Positions 55,166 to 63,423 of a DNA stretch of 64,000 bases are shown one piece after another. This DNA comes from Rhizobium metallidurans (GTDB lineage Bacteria; Pseudomonadota; Alphaproteobacteria; Rhizobiales; Rhizobiaceae), in assembly GCF_014196505.1 (NCBI RefSeq), contig NZ_JACIDW010000001.1, positions 744,001 to 808,000 of the forward strand. The letters are read 5' to 3'. The stretch's first letter is position 1; every line of letters starts with the position of its first letter. The notes beneath the pieces were generated by a model. It saw only the letters and a list, made by a program, of their open reading frames with translations. It had not been told where the DNA came from and made no database searches. Made by a program: the position numbers and the translations under genes.

Positions 55166-56602
55166 ATGCGGCTCGCTGTTGGCGGAATTCATACAGAGTG
55201 CAGCACCTATTCGCCAGTGCTGATGGCCGTCGAGGATTTTCGCGTCCTCAAGGGCGCGGACCTTCTGGGGGGCGAGTATTTCAACTTTCTGAAGGCCGAT
55301 GGCGTCGAGCATCTGCCGCTTCTGCACGCGCGCGCCGTGCCTGGAGGCCCGGTCTCGCGCGTCGCCTACGAAGCCTTCAAGAGCGAGTTCCTCACTCTCT
55401 TGAAGGCCGCATTGCCGATCGACGGGCTCTATCTTGCCATGCATGGCGCGATGAATGTCGAGGGCATGGACGACGCCGAGGGCGATTGGATTTCGGCCGC
55501 TCGCGCCGTGGTCGGGCCCGATGTGGTTGTCGCGGCGAGCTATGACCTGCACGGCAACGTCAGCCAGAAGATCATCGATCAACTTGATATCTTCGCCGCC
55601 TACCGGACCGCGCCGCATATCGATGTACGCGAGACGATGGTGCGCGCCTGGTCGATGCTGGTCGATGCCTTGAAAAGCGGCACGCGCCCTGGCGTCGCCT
55701 GGGCGCCGGTGCCGGTGCTTTGGCCCGGCGAGCGCACATCGACGGAAGACCAGCCGGCGAAGGCGCTCTATGAGGCGCTGCAGGTCTTCGATCAACGCGC
55801 CGGCGTTCTCGACGCCAATCTGATGGTCGGCTATGTCTGGGCCGACGAGCCGCGCGCAACCGCCTGCGCGGTCATCACGGCGACCAGCAAGGGTGCCGCT
55901 GCCAAGGCCGCGGAAGAGATCGCGCTCTCCTACTGGAACGCACGCGAGGATTTCCGCTTCGGTCCCGTCACCGGGCCGCTGGCGGAGATGCTCGATATCG
56001 CCGAGAAGGCCGACACTGCGCCCGTCATCCTCGCCGATTCAGCCGACAACCCGACGGGTGGCGGCGTCGGCGATCGCGCCGACGTGTTGAACGCGCTGAT
56101 TGCGCGTGGCTTTGACGGCGCGCTGATCGCGGGGATCACCGATCGTCCCGCCGTCGAGGCCTGCTTTGCCGCCGGCAAGGGCGCCACGCTTGCTCTGACG
56201 ATCGGCGGCAGCCTCGATGGATCGAGCACGCCGGCCAAGGTGCAGGCGGAGGTGGTGCTGCTGTCCGATACCGGCGTGGCCGCCGAGCGCCAGGCGGTCG
56301 TGCGCATCGGTGGGATCACAGTCGTGCTCGCCGCGCGCCGCCGGCCCTATCACAACATCGCCGATTTCACCCTGCTCGGGCTTGATCCGAAGGCGGTGCG
56401 GCTTCTGGTCGTCAAGTCCGGCTACCTCTCGCCGGAACTGGCGCCGATCGCCAATCCGAACCTGATGGCGCTGACGCAGGGCGTGGTCAATCAGGACATC
56501 GAGGGGCTGGTCAGCAACCGCCGCGCGCGACCTGCCTTTCCCTTCGATCGCGACTTCAGCTACCTCCCGCAAGCGCGCTTCTCGGCGCGATGGTCCGAGT
56601 GA
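55166..56602 (+). CDS. M81-family (MlrC-like) metallopeptidase, copy 2
   Basis: A 478-residue second M81 protein. The ATG at 55166 follows GAGG with good spacing and gives MRLAVGGIHTECSTYSP; a GTG at 55160 is the alternative. Metal motifs: AMHGAMNVEGMDDAEGDW, SYDLHGNVS (Asp-x-His) and RTAPHIDVRET (His). The C-terminal domain has ADSADNPTGGGVGDRADVLN. It is clearly a distant paralogue of copy 1, not a recent duplicate. The gene follows GH20 after 10 bases and ends the plus arm of the locus. Confidence 0.88.
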   Translation: MRLAVGGIHTECSTYSPVLMAVEDFRVLKGADLLGGEYFNFLKADGVEHLPLLHARAVPGGPVSRVAYEAFKSEFLTLLKAALPIDGLYLAMHGAMNVEGMDDAEGDWISAARAVVGPDVVVAASYDLHGNVSQKIIDQLDIFAAYRTAPHIDVRETMVRAWSMLVDALKSGTRPGVAWAPVPVLWPGERTSTEDQPAKALYEALQVFDQRAGVLDANLMVGYVWADEPRATACAVITATSKGAAAKAAEEIALSYWNAREDFRFGPVTGPLAEMLDIAEKADTAPVILADSADNPTGGGVGDRADVLNALIARGFDGALIAGITDRPAVEACFAAGKGATLALTIGGSLDGSSTPAKVQAEVVLLSDTGVAAERQAVVRIGGITVVLAARRRPYHNIADFTLLGLDPKAVRLLVVKSGYLSPELAPIANPNLMALTQGVVNQDIEGLVSNRRARPAFPFDRDFSYLPQARFSARWSE

Positions 56603-56791
56603 CGGGAAGCAACCGACACGGCGACGGCCTGGCGGCTTCGGCGATAGACCCGACCTGCCGGGCCCCGCTCACCTGAACCAGGCGGCTCACTATGATCAGT
56701 GTCGTCGGCACGGCGGTCGCGCAATGTTGAACTGACGAGGGGAAGCGCTCGTGTAGTATTGCTGCCGGAACGGATGGATGGAGGATCGATC

Positions 56792-57679
56792 ATGAACCGG
56801 CTGACCGCGAAGGACTTCCCCCAGGAACTGCTCGAACTCTACGACTATTACGCGCACGGCAGGATCACCAAGCGCGAATTCCTCGACCGAGCGAGCAAAT
56901 TCGCCGTCGGAGGCCTGACCGCCGCCGCGATCCTCTCCTCGATGAGCCCGAACTATGCGCTCGCGACGCAGGTGGAGTTCACCGATCCCGACATCATCGC
57001 CGAATACATCACCTATTCCTCGCCCAAGGGAAACGGCGATGTGCGTGGCTATCTCGTTCGGCCGGCGAAGGCCACGGGCAAGGTGCCGGGCGTGGTCGTC
57101 GTTCATGAAAACCGGGGCCTCAACCCTTATATCGAGGACGTCGCGCGGCGTGTCGCCAAGGCCGGGTTCATCGCGCTGGCGCCCGATGGCCTCACGTCGG
57201 TCGGCGGCTATCCGGGCAATGACGAAAAGGGCCGCGAACTGCAGCAGAAGGTCGATCCGCAAAAGCTGATGAACGACTTCTTCGCCGCGATCGAGTTTCT
57301 GATGAAGAGCGACCTGACCACGGGCAAGGTCGGCATTACCGGCTTCTGCTACGGCGGCGGTGTCGCCAATGCGGCGGCCGTCGCCTATCCGGAACTCGGC
57401 GCCGCCGTGCCGTTTTACGGACGTCAGCCGAGCGCCGACAGCGTGGCGCGCATCAAGGCACCCCTACTGCTGCATTATGCCGAACTGGACAAGGGCATCA
57501 CCGACGGCTGGCCGGCCTACGAGGCGGCGCTCAAGGCCGACAAGAAAGTGTACGAGGCCTATGTCTATCCCGGCGTGAATCACGGCTTTCACAACGATTC
57601 GACGCCGCGTTACGACGAAGCGGCCGCCAAGCTCGCGTGGGAACGCACGGTCGCCTGGTTCAACAAGTATCTGGTCTAG
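56792..57679 (+). CDS. Dienelactone-hydrolase-family protein (YghX-like)
   Basis: A 295-residue alpha/beta hydrolase of the dienelactone hydrolase family. Catalytic candidates: nucleophile Cys186 in GFCYGGG and His in [11 protein letters not shown], with an acidic residue in YAELDKGI. The ATG at 56792 follows ATGGAGGATCG. The N-terminus has a Tat-like region [20 protein letters not shown], but it carries Lys-Arg instead of Arg-Arg, and the leader is unusually long (about 58 residues before ALATQ). The YghX group has this feature. Substrate unknown. It is separated from the M81 gene by 189 bases. Confidence 0.88.
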   Translation: MNRLTAKDFPQELLELYDYYAHGRITKREFLDRASKFAVGGLTAAAILSSMSPNYALATQVEFTDPDIIAEYITYSSPKGNGDVRGYLVRPAKATGKVPGVVVVHENRGLNPYIEDVARRVAKAGFIALAPDGLTSVGGYPGNDEKGRELQQKVDPQKLMNDFFAAIEFLMKSDLTTGKVGITGFCYGGGVANAAAVAYPELGAAVPFYGRQPSADSVARIKAPLLLHYAELDKGITDGWPAYEAALKADKKVYEAYVYPGVNHGFHNDSTPRYDEAAAKLAWERTVAWFNKYLV

Positions 57680-57744
57680 GCGCGGTCAACGGTTGCTCCG
57701 GCGAACCTATATGGAGAGCAGCCGACCAACATGTTCCGTCTGAC

Positions 57745-57905
57745 GCCGGGCTGGACGTCCAGCACGATGGCGGCGAAGCCGATCTCGTGGGAGGCGACGA
57801 CCATCGTCATTCCCTCGGCCGCGAGATCGCGCATGACGTTCAGCACGTCGCCTGCCAGCTCCGGGTCGAGCGACGAGGTCGGTTTGTCGAAGATCAGGTA
57901 GCGGC
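57745..57905 (-). pseudogene. Relic of a polar amino-acid ABC transporter ATPase
   Basis: A minus-strand frame reads MAQEFAAAPSRR, then YLIFDKPTSSLDPELAGDVL, then NVMRDLAAEGMTMVVASHEIGF, which is the Walker B to H-loop part of an amino-acid type ABC ATPase. The catalytic Glu of LFDEPTS is Lys here. The region before (where Walker A and the signature should be) and after (AIVLDVQPGV onward) is not homologous, so only about 55 residues survive. The rest of the 57680-58107 gap has no supported gene apart from a palindrome. Confidence 0.75.
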
Positions 57906-58060
57906 GGGACGGTGCCGCAGCGAACTCCTGCGCCATATGGGGCAATCCGATGATGGCGACCGCCGAGACCAGCGACGATACAGATCCTGTTCCGTGCTTC
58001 GCTCCATTGGTAGGAACGCCGAACAGGAATGTCACGCGGTTTCGGATTGTGGCGGACAAT

Positions 58061-58094
58061 CAATCACGTCACGCGACGTCGCGTGACGTGATTG
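58061..58094. repeat. Perfect 34-bp palindrome downstream of putA
   Basis: CAATCACGTCACGCGAC is followed directly by its exact reverse complement, with no spacer. It lies 13 bases past the putA stop codon. As RNA it would form a long hairpin and could end or protect the putA message; no T run follows. As DNA it is a perfect two-fold site with a central GACGTC. Confidence 0.9.
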
Positions 58095-58107
58095 CAGCTC
58101 ATGAGGA

Positions 58108-61100
58108 TCAGCCGATCGACATGAGGCTCGCATTGCCGCCGGCGGCAGCCGTGTTGATCGAGGTGGAGACCTCTTCCAGCAGCCAGTTGAGGCAATAGGC
58201 CTCAGGATTTCGCTCCAGCTCCGCGGTCGAAGCGGCCTGCGTCAGGAGTAGCGGGCCGGACATGGCGGCGATTTCCTGCTGCATCGAGGCGATGCGCGCG
58301 CTGTCGCCTTCGATCAACGCTCCCGAGAGGATTTCGTTGGTGTTCCTGCCATTGCCGAAGGCGATGCGCTGCGAAACACTGACGGGAAGATCCTTCAAGC
58401 TGCTGCGAAGACTGTCGCTGCATTCGATGAACGCCTTGTTGCCGGTCGCCAGCACGGAAGAGATCTGGCGATGCAGCCCCACTTCCGAGACCGGTGCGCA
58501 GAAGATGGTGCCGCGTGCGTGCAGCGCGTAGATATTGCGTTCCCCCACGGGGCCGGTGAGCTCGCTCTCCAGGCCAAGAGCCGACTGGCTGCCGAGATTG
58601 CGGGCCATCTCCGCCTCGTCATGCCGTTGGTGTTCGTCGAGCCACTTGGCGAAATCCGACAGCGCCGGATCGCTATAGACCGAGCTGTGCTGCGGCGGGA
58701 TCGGCGGGGTCTTCACCAGCCGGCCGAGATAGAGCGGTCCGCCGGCCTTGGGGCCGGTGCCGGAAAGCCCGCGCCCACCGAAGGGCTGGACGCCGACGAC
58801 GGCGCCGATGACGTTGCGGTTGACGTAGACGTTGCCGACCTCGATGCGCGAAGTCACGCGGGCAATCGTCTCGTCGAGGCGTGTGTGCAGGCCGAAGGTC
58901 AAGCCATAGCCGGTGGCGTTGATCTCATCGACCAGCCGGTCCAGATCCTGCCGGCGCCAGCGGATGACGTGCAGAACGGGGCCGAACACTTCGCGCTTCA
59001 GCTCGGCGATGGTGTTGAGTTCCACGATCGTCGGGGCGACGAACGTACCATGCTGTGTCTCCGTCGGCAGCTCGATGCGTTCGACCTGGCGGCCAAGCGC
59101 CTGCATGGACTTTACATGGGTCTCGATGATCTCCTTCGCGTCGGTGGTAATGACGGGACCGATATCGGCGGAAAGGCGATTGGTGTTGGCGATCGTCAGC
59201 TCGCGCAGCGCCCCCTTCAGCATCGTCAGCGTGCGGTCGGCGACGTCGTCCTGCAGGCATAGAATGCGCAGCGCGGAGCAGCGCTGGCCGGCGCTATCGA
59301 AGGCCGATGCGATGACATCGCCCACGACCTGTTCGGCGAGCGCAGAGGAATCGACGATCATCGCGTTCTGGCCACCGGTTTCGGCGATGAGCGGGATCGG
59401 CTTGCCATCGGCCGAGAGCCGCTTGGCGAGCTCGGCCTGAATCAGGCGGGCAACTTCGGTCGAGCCGGTAAACATGACGGCCGCCGTTTCCGGTGCCGCG
59501 ACAAGGGCCGCACCGACGCTGCCTTCGCCGGGAACCAGCTGCACGACATCGTGCGGAACGCCCGCCTCACGCAGGATCCTGACGGCTTCGGCGGCGATCA
59601 GCGGCGTCTCCTCGGCGGGCTTCGCCAGAACCGGATTGCCCGCAACGAGCGCGGCTGCAACCTGGCCGCTGAAGATCGCCAGCGGGAAGTTCCAGGGGCT
59701 GATGCAGACCACGGGTCCCAGCGGTGCGTGCGACGGGCCCAGCGTTCGGCGGGCCTGCTCGGCGTAGTAGCGCAGGAAGTCGATCGCCTCGCGCACTTCG
59801 GCAATGGCGTTCTGCACTGACTTGCCCGCTTCGCGGATGATCAGGCCGAGCAGCGTTTCCATGCGGGTCTGCATGATATCGGCCGCGCTGTCGAGGAGGC
59901 CCGCTCGGTCGGCGGGCGAGACACTGGCCCAGGATGCCGCTGCCGCCTGCGCCGCCTGCATCGCAGCCGTGACTTCGGATGGCGTTGCCTCGCGAACCTG
60001 GCCCACCACGTCCCGGTGGTCGGCGGGGTTGAGCACGTCGCGGGCGCCGTTGATATCGGTCGCCTGGCTCGGCAGCGCGCGCCAGCCCTTCGTGGCGCTT
60101 TCGCCCAGGAGGCGGGACAGGTGGTCGAGCACCGCTTCGCTGGAGAGATCGAGGCCCGCGGAGTTGATGCGGTTTCCGTAGAGTTCGCCGGGGAGCGAGA
60201 TCTTGTCGTGTTTCTGTCCGGCGATCGGCATCTTCGAGACGATCTCGGTCGGGTCGGCGATCAGGTCTTCGATCGAAACCTCAGGATCGGCGATGCGGTT
60301 GACGAAGGACGAGTTGGCGCCGTTCTCCAGCAGGCGGCGCACGAGATAGGCAAGCAGTGTTTCATGCGTGCCGACGGGGGCGTAGATGCGGCAGGGGCGG
60401 TTCAGGTTCTGTCGGCCAACCACCTCGTCGTAAAGCGGCTCGCCCATGCCGTGCAGGCACTGGAACTCGTACTTGCCGACATAATAGTCCGAGCCTGCCA
60501 TCTGGTAGATGGTCGCCAGCGTCTGGGCGTTGTGGGTCGCGAATTGCGGGAAGACGGCGTCCGTCGCCGCCAGAAGCTTCCTGGCGCAGGCGATGTAGGA
60601 AACGTCGGTGTAGATCTTGCGGGTGAACACCGGGAAGTCCGCGAGACCATCGACCTGCGCGCGCTTGATTTCCGCATCCCAGTAGGCGCCCTTCACAAGG
60701 CGCACCATGATGCGGCGGCCGGCGCGGCGCGCCAGGTCGATGATGAAATCCAGCACGAATGGGCAGCGCTTGCCATAGGCCTGCACGACGAAGCCCATGC
60801 CGTTCCAGCCCTCCAGATCGGGGTCGAGGCAGAGCGTTTCCAGCAGGTCGAGCGACAGTTCGAGGCGATCGGCCTCCTCGGCATCGATGTTGAGGCCGAT
60901 ATCGTAGGACTTGGCGATCAGCGCCAGCGCCTTCACCTTCGGCAGTAACTCGTCCATGACGCGGGCGCTCTGCGCGCGTGCGTAGCGTGGATGCAGAGCC
61001 GAAAGCTTGATCGAGATACCCGGCCCTTCGTAGATGCCGCGCCGATCAGACGCCTTGCCGATGGCGTGGATCGCGGTCTCGTAATCCTTGTAGTAGCGCT

Positions 61101-61818
61101 TGGCGTCGGCGCCCGTGGTCGCGGCTTCGCCCAGCATGTCGTAGGAATAGCGGAAGCCGCGCTGCTCGAGCGGCTTCGCCCGCTGAAGAGCTTCGTCGAT
61201 GGTCTCGCCGGTGACGAACTGCTCGCCCATCATCCGCATCGCCATGTCGACGCCCCGGCGGATCACCGGTTCGCCGCAGCGGGCTATCAGCCGGGTCAGC
61301 GCGGCCGAAAGGCTGCGGTCGGCGACCGTCGAGGTGAGCTTGCCGGTGACGACGAGGCCCCAGGTCGCGGCGTTGACGAAGAGCGAGCGACCGCCGCCGA
61401 GATGCGCCTTCCAGTCGCCCTCGGAAATCTTGTCGCGGATAAGAGCGTCACGCGTGGCCGTGTCGGGAATGCGCAGCAGCGCCTCGGCCAGACACATCAG
61501 TGCGATGCCCTCCTGGCTGGAGAGCGAATATTCGTGGACCAGTCCCTCGACGCCAGTGCCCTTGTGCTTGGCGCGCAACGCCTCGATCAGCTTGCGGGCG
61601 GTGTCGGCAGCGGCCTTTCTGACGTGATCAGGAAGGGCGGCGGCCTCAACCAGACGTGGCACGCAGATCGTTTCCGGCGTGCGGTAGGCGGCCGTGATCG
61701 CGCGGCGCAGGTCGCTCTGCTGGCGGATTGGCGGGGCGAAACCGTCAAAGGGATTTGCAGAGCCGTTTGCCTGCTCTAGTGTGACTTCGGCCGCTGCCGT
61801 GTCGGTGGTGATTGTCAT
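58108..61818 (-). CDS. putA: Bifunctional proline dehydrogenase / glutamate-semialdehyde dehydrogenase
   Basis: A 1236-residue PutA that oxidises proline to glutamate in two steps on one chain. The ATG at 61818 follows GGAGC; an upstream TTG is rejected. The N-terminus has no ribbon-helix-helix DNA-binding domain, so it is not an autorepressor like Escherichia coli PutA. Proline dehydrogenase motifs lie near residues 280-470 (GISIKLSALHPRYARAQSAR; YAPVGTHETLLAYLVRRLLE). The ALDH domain follows: PWNFPLAIFSGQVAAALVAG, VAETGGQNAMIVD with active Glu, and the Cys in SAGQRCSALR. A C-terminal extra domain of about 110 residues ends the chain. Confidence 0.97.
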   Translation of the reverse strand: MTITTDTAAAEVTLEQANGSANPFDGFAPPIRQQSDLRRAITAAYRTPETICVPRLVEAAALPDHVRKAAADTARKLIEALRAKHKGTGVEGLVHEYSLSSQEGIALMCLAEALLRIPDTATRDALIRDKISEGDWKAHLGGGRSLFVNAATWGLVVTGKLTSTVADRSLSAALTRLIARCGEPVIRRGVDMAMRMMGEQFVTGETIDEALQRAKPLEQRGFRYSYDMLGEAATTGADAKRYYKDYETAIHAIGKASDRRGIYEGPGISIKLSALHPRYARAQSARVMDELLPKVKALALIAKSYDIGLNIDAEEADRLELSLDLLETLCLDPDLEGWNGMGFVVQAYGKRCPFVLDFIIDLARRAGRRIMVRLVKGAYWDAEIKRAQVDGLADFPVFTRKIYTDVSYIACARKLLAATDAVFPQFATHNAQTLATIYQMAGSDYYVGKYEFQCLHGMGEPLYDEVVGRQNLNRPCRIYAPVGTHETLLAYLVRRLLENGANSSFVNRIADPEVSIEDLIADPTEIVSKMPIAGQKHDKISLPGELYGNRINSAGLDLSSEAVLDHLSRLLGESATKGWRALPSQATDINGARDVLNPADHRDVVGQVREATPSEVTAAMQAAQAAAASWASVSPADRAGLLDSAADIMQTRMETLLGLIIREAGKSVQNAIAEVREAIDFLRYYAEQARRTLGPSHAPLGPVVCISPWNFPLAIFSGQVAAALVAGNPVLAKPAEETPLIAAEAVRILREAGVPHDVVQLVPGEGSVGAALVAAPETAAVMFTGSTEVARLIQAELAKRLSADGKPIPLIAETGGQNAMIVDSSALAEQVVGDVIASAFDSAGQRCSALRILCLQDDVADRTLTMLKGALRELTIANTNRLSADIGPVITTDAKEIIETHVKSMQALGRQVERIELPTETQHGTFVAPTIVELNTIAELKREVFGPVLHVIRWRRQDLDRLVDEINATGYGLTFGLHTRLDETIARVTSRIEVGNVYVNRNVIGAVVGVQPFGGRGLSGTGPKAGGPLYLGRLVKTPPIPPQHSSVYSDPALSDFAKWLDEHQRHDEAEMARNLGSQSALGLESELTGPVGERNIYALHARGTIFCAPVSEVGLHRQISSVLATGNKAFIECSDSLRSSLKDLPVSVSQRIAFGNGRNTNEILSGALIEGDSARIASMQQEIAAMSGPLLLTQAASTAELERNPEAYCLNWLLEEVSTSINTAAAGGNASLMSIG

Positions 61819-61938
61819 GCTGGGCTCCTGATCCGCCAATGTCGCGAAGCTAGCAGATTTCAGAAAGTCAATTTCACTTGATTTCGAGCGTTTAGTTATC
61901 TAACTCGCTAATCAATATTCGTGCGGAGGGAAATTCTT
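61819..61938. promoter_or_regulatory. Divergent putA / Lrp-type regulator promoter region
   Basis: 120 bases, AT-rich in the middle, between putA (minus) and its presumed activator (plus). The palindrome TTAGTTATCTAA lies near 61892 and is a plausible Lrp-type half-site. GGAGGG at 61925-61930 is the ribosome site of the regulator gene. Confidence 0.6.
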
Positions 61939-62409
61939 GTGACGAGCGCCGGAAATATCAGGGAAATCGACCAATTCGATCAACGCATACTCGACGCGCT
62001 CGTCGCCGATGGCCGGATGTCGGTGACAGACCTTGCCAAGCGCGTGGGTCTTTCCAATACGCCCTGCCAGGTCAGGCTCAAGCGGCTGATAGAGGATGGC
62101 TATATTCTCGGCTTCCGCGCCATCATCGATGTCAACAAGCTCGGCCGCAACCATGTGGCGTTTACCGAGGTGAAACTCTCTGATACCAGGGAGAATGCGC
62201 TGAACGCTTTCAACGTCGCGGTTCGCAAGCTGCGGGAAGTCGAGGAGTGCCATATGATCGCGGGCGCATTCGACTATCTCCTGAAGATACGCACGTCCGA
62301 TATCGCCAACTATCGCCTCGTTCTGGGCGAAAAGATCTCCAGTCTTCCCTTCGTCGCCAACACGTCGACCTTCGTTGCAATGGAAGCGATCAAGGAGAAC
62401 GGCGCCTGA
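61939..62409 (+). CDS. putR: Lrp/AsnC-family regulator, probable putA activator
   Basis: A 156-residue Lrp-family regulator. The GTG at 61939 is preferred to GTG 61921 because GGAGGG lies seven to eight bases ahead. HTH: FDQRILDALVADGRMSVTDL, AKRVGLSNTPCQVRLKRLIE. RAM domain: ECHMIAGAFDYLLKIRTSDI. In alphaproteobacteria the Lrp-type gene divergent from putA (PutR) activates proline use, and the arrangement here is the same. A clear terminator hairpin follows. Confidence 0.92.
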   Translation: MTSAGNIREIDQFDQRILDALVADGRMSVTDLAKRVGLSNTPCQVRLKRLIEDGYILGFRAIIDVNKLGRNHVAFTEVKLSDTRENALNAFNVAVRKLREVEECHMIAGAFDYLLKIRTSDIANYRLVLGEKISSLPFVANTSTFVAMEAIKENGA

Positions 62410-62411
62410 CC

Positions 62412-62438
62412 GGCGGCTTTGAGCCGCCATCATTTTAC
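62412..62438 (+). terminator. Rho-independent terminator after the putA regulator
   Basis: GGCGGCT, loop TTG, AGCCGCC, then ATCATTTTA. The stem is seven GC-rich base pairs and a short T run follows three bases later. It lies just after the regulator stop codon. Confidence 0.8.
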
Positions 62439-62481
62439 GCGTGACAGCAATCGTCTTCTCTGACAGAACAGAGCCATTGAG

Positions 62482-62556
62482 AGACAGGGGCGTTTGCCGA
62501 CGGCAGACTGAGAAGTACCCTTTGAACCTGAACCAGATAATGCTGGCGGAGGGAGT
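62482..62556 (+). promoter_or_regulatory. TPP riboswitch (THI element)
   Basis: The consensus blocks are in order: GACAGGGGCG, then CTGAGAAGTACCC, then TTTGAACCTGAACCAGATAA with TGCTGGCGGAGGGA. These match the thiamine pyrophosphate aptamer (CUGAGA, ACCUGA, GAUAAUG and GGAGGGA parts). It precedes thiM by 63 bases and should lower thiM-thiE expression when TPP is bound. Confidence 0.93.
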
Positions 62557-62598
62557 CGCTCGGACCCTTCGGCATTGCTATTGGGGTTCCCGCGTCTT

Positions 62599-62616
62599 GC
62601 CCCGCCCGAAAGGGGC
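62599..62616 (+). promoter_or_regulatory. Shine-Dalgarno-masking hairpin in the thiM leader
   Basis: GCCCC pairs with GGGGC over an eight-base loop, and the GGGG half belongs to the AAGGGG ribosome site of thiM. It lies after the riboswitch, so TPP binding probably favours this masked form and blocks translation. No transcription terminator with a T run is seen between aptamer and gene. Confidence 0.65.
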
Positions 62617-62619
62617 ATG

Positions 62620-63423
62620 ATGAAAGACGACAGATCTCCCGGTTCTATGCTCGATGCCATGCGCGCGCAAAAGCCGCTCGTTCAGTGCATCACGAATTTC
62701 GTCGCGATGAATATCGCCGCCAACGTGCTGCTTGCAGCCGGCGCTTCGCCCGCCATGGTGCATGCCGAGGAAGAGGCCGGCGAGTTCGCGGCCATCTCCG
62801 CCGCGCTGGCTGTTAACATCGGCACGCTCTCGCCCAGCTGGATGAACGGCATGCGCGCCGCCGCCGCATCGGCGGGCGCCAGCGCCAGGCCATGGGTTCT
62901 CGATCCGGTCGCGCACTACGCGACCACCTTTCGCAAACGGGCCGTCGCGGACCTGTTGGCGCTTCGCCCGACCATCATTCGCGGCAACGCGTCCGAGATC
63001 ATCGCGCTCGCCGGTGGCGAAAGTCGCGGGCAGGGCGTCGACAGCCGTGACCCCGTGGAACAGGCCGAAGCTGCGGCAAGCCAAATCGCGAGCAAGTACC
63101 ACGCCGTCGTGGCGGTCACCGGGGAGGTCGATTTCGTGACCGACGGCGCGCGCGGCTGCCGCATCGAGGGCGGCTCGTCGCTGATGCCGCAGGTGACGGC
63201 GCTCGGTTGCTCGCTGACGTGCCTCGTCGGCGCCTTCGCAGCCAGCCGGCCCGATGCGCCGTTCGAGGCGACAGTCGCGGCGCTCGCCATGTTCGCCGTC
63301 GCCGGCGAAGAGGTGGCGCGGGCGGACGACGGACCGGGATCATTTTCCTGGCGGTTCCTCGACGCCCTCGCCGCGATCGACGGCGCCGCGATCGACAAAA
63401 ATGCGCGGGTGCGGATGCTATGA
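62620..63423 (+). CDS. thiM: Hydroxyethylthiazole kinase
   Basis: A 267-residue kinase that phosphorylates 4-methyl-5-hydroxyethylthiazole in thiamine salvage. Family motifs: PLVQCITNFVAMNIAANVLL, GASPAMVHAEEE and the late catalytic Cys in VTALGCSLTCLVGAF. The second of two adjacent ATG codons (62617, 62620) has better spacing to AAGGGG. It is controlled by the TPP riboswitch and overlaps thiE by four bases. The operon is thus a salvage pair. Confidence 0.95.
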   Translation: MKDDRSPGSMLDAMRAQKPLVQCITNFVAMNIAANVLLAAGASPAMVHAEEEAGEFAAISAALAVNIGTLSPSWMNGMRAAAASAGASARPWVLDPVAHYATTFRKRAVADLLALRPTIIRGNASEIIALAGGESRGQGVDSRDPVEQAEAAASQIASKYHAVVAVTGEVDFVTDGARGCRIEGGSSLMPQVTALGCSLTCLVGAFAASRPDAPFEATVAALAMFAVAGEEVARADDGPGSFSWRFLDALAAIDGAAIDKNARVRML

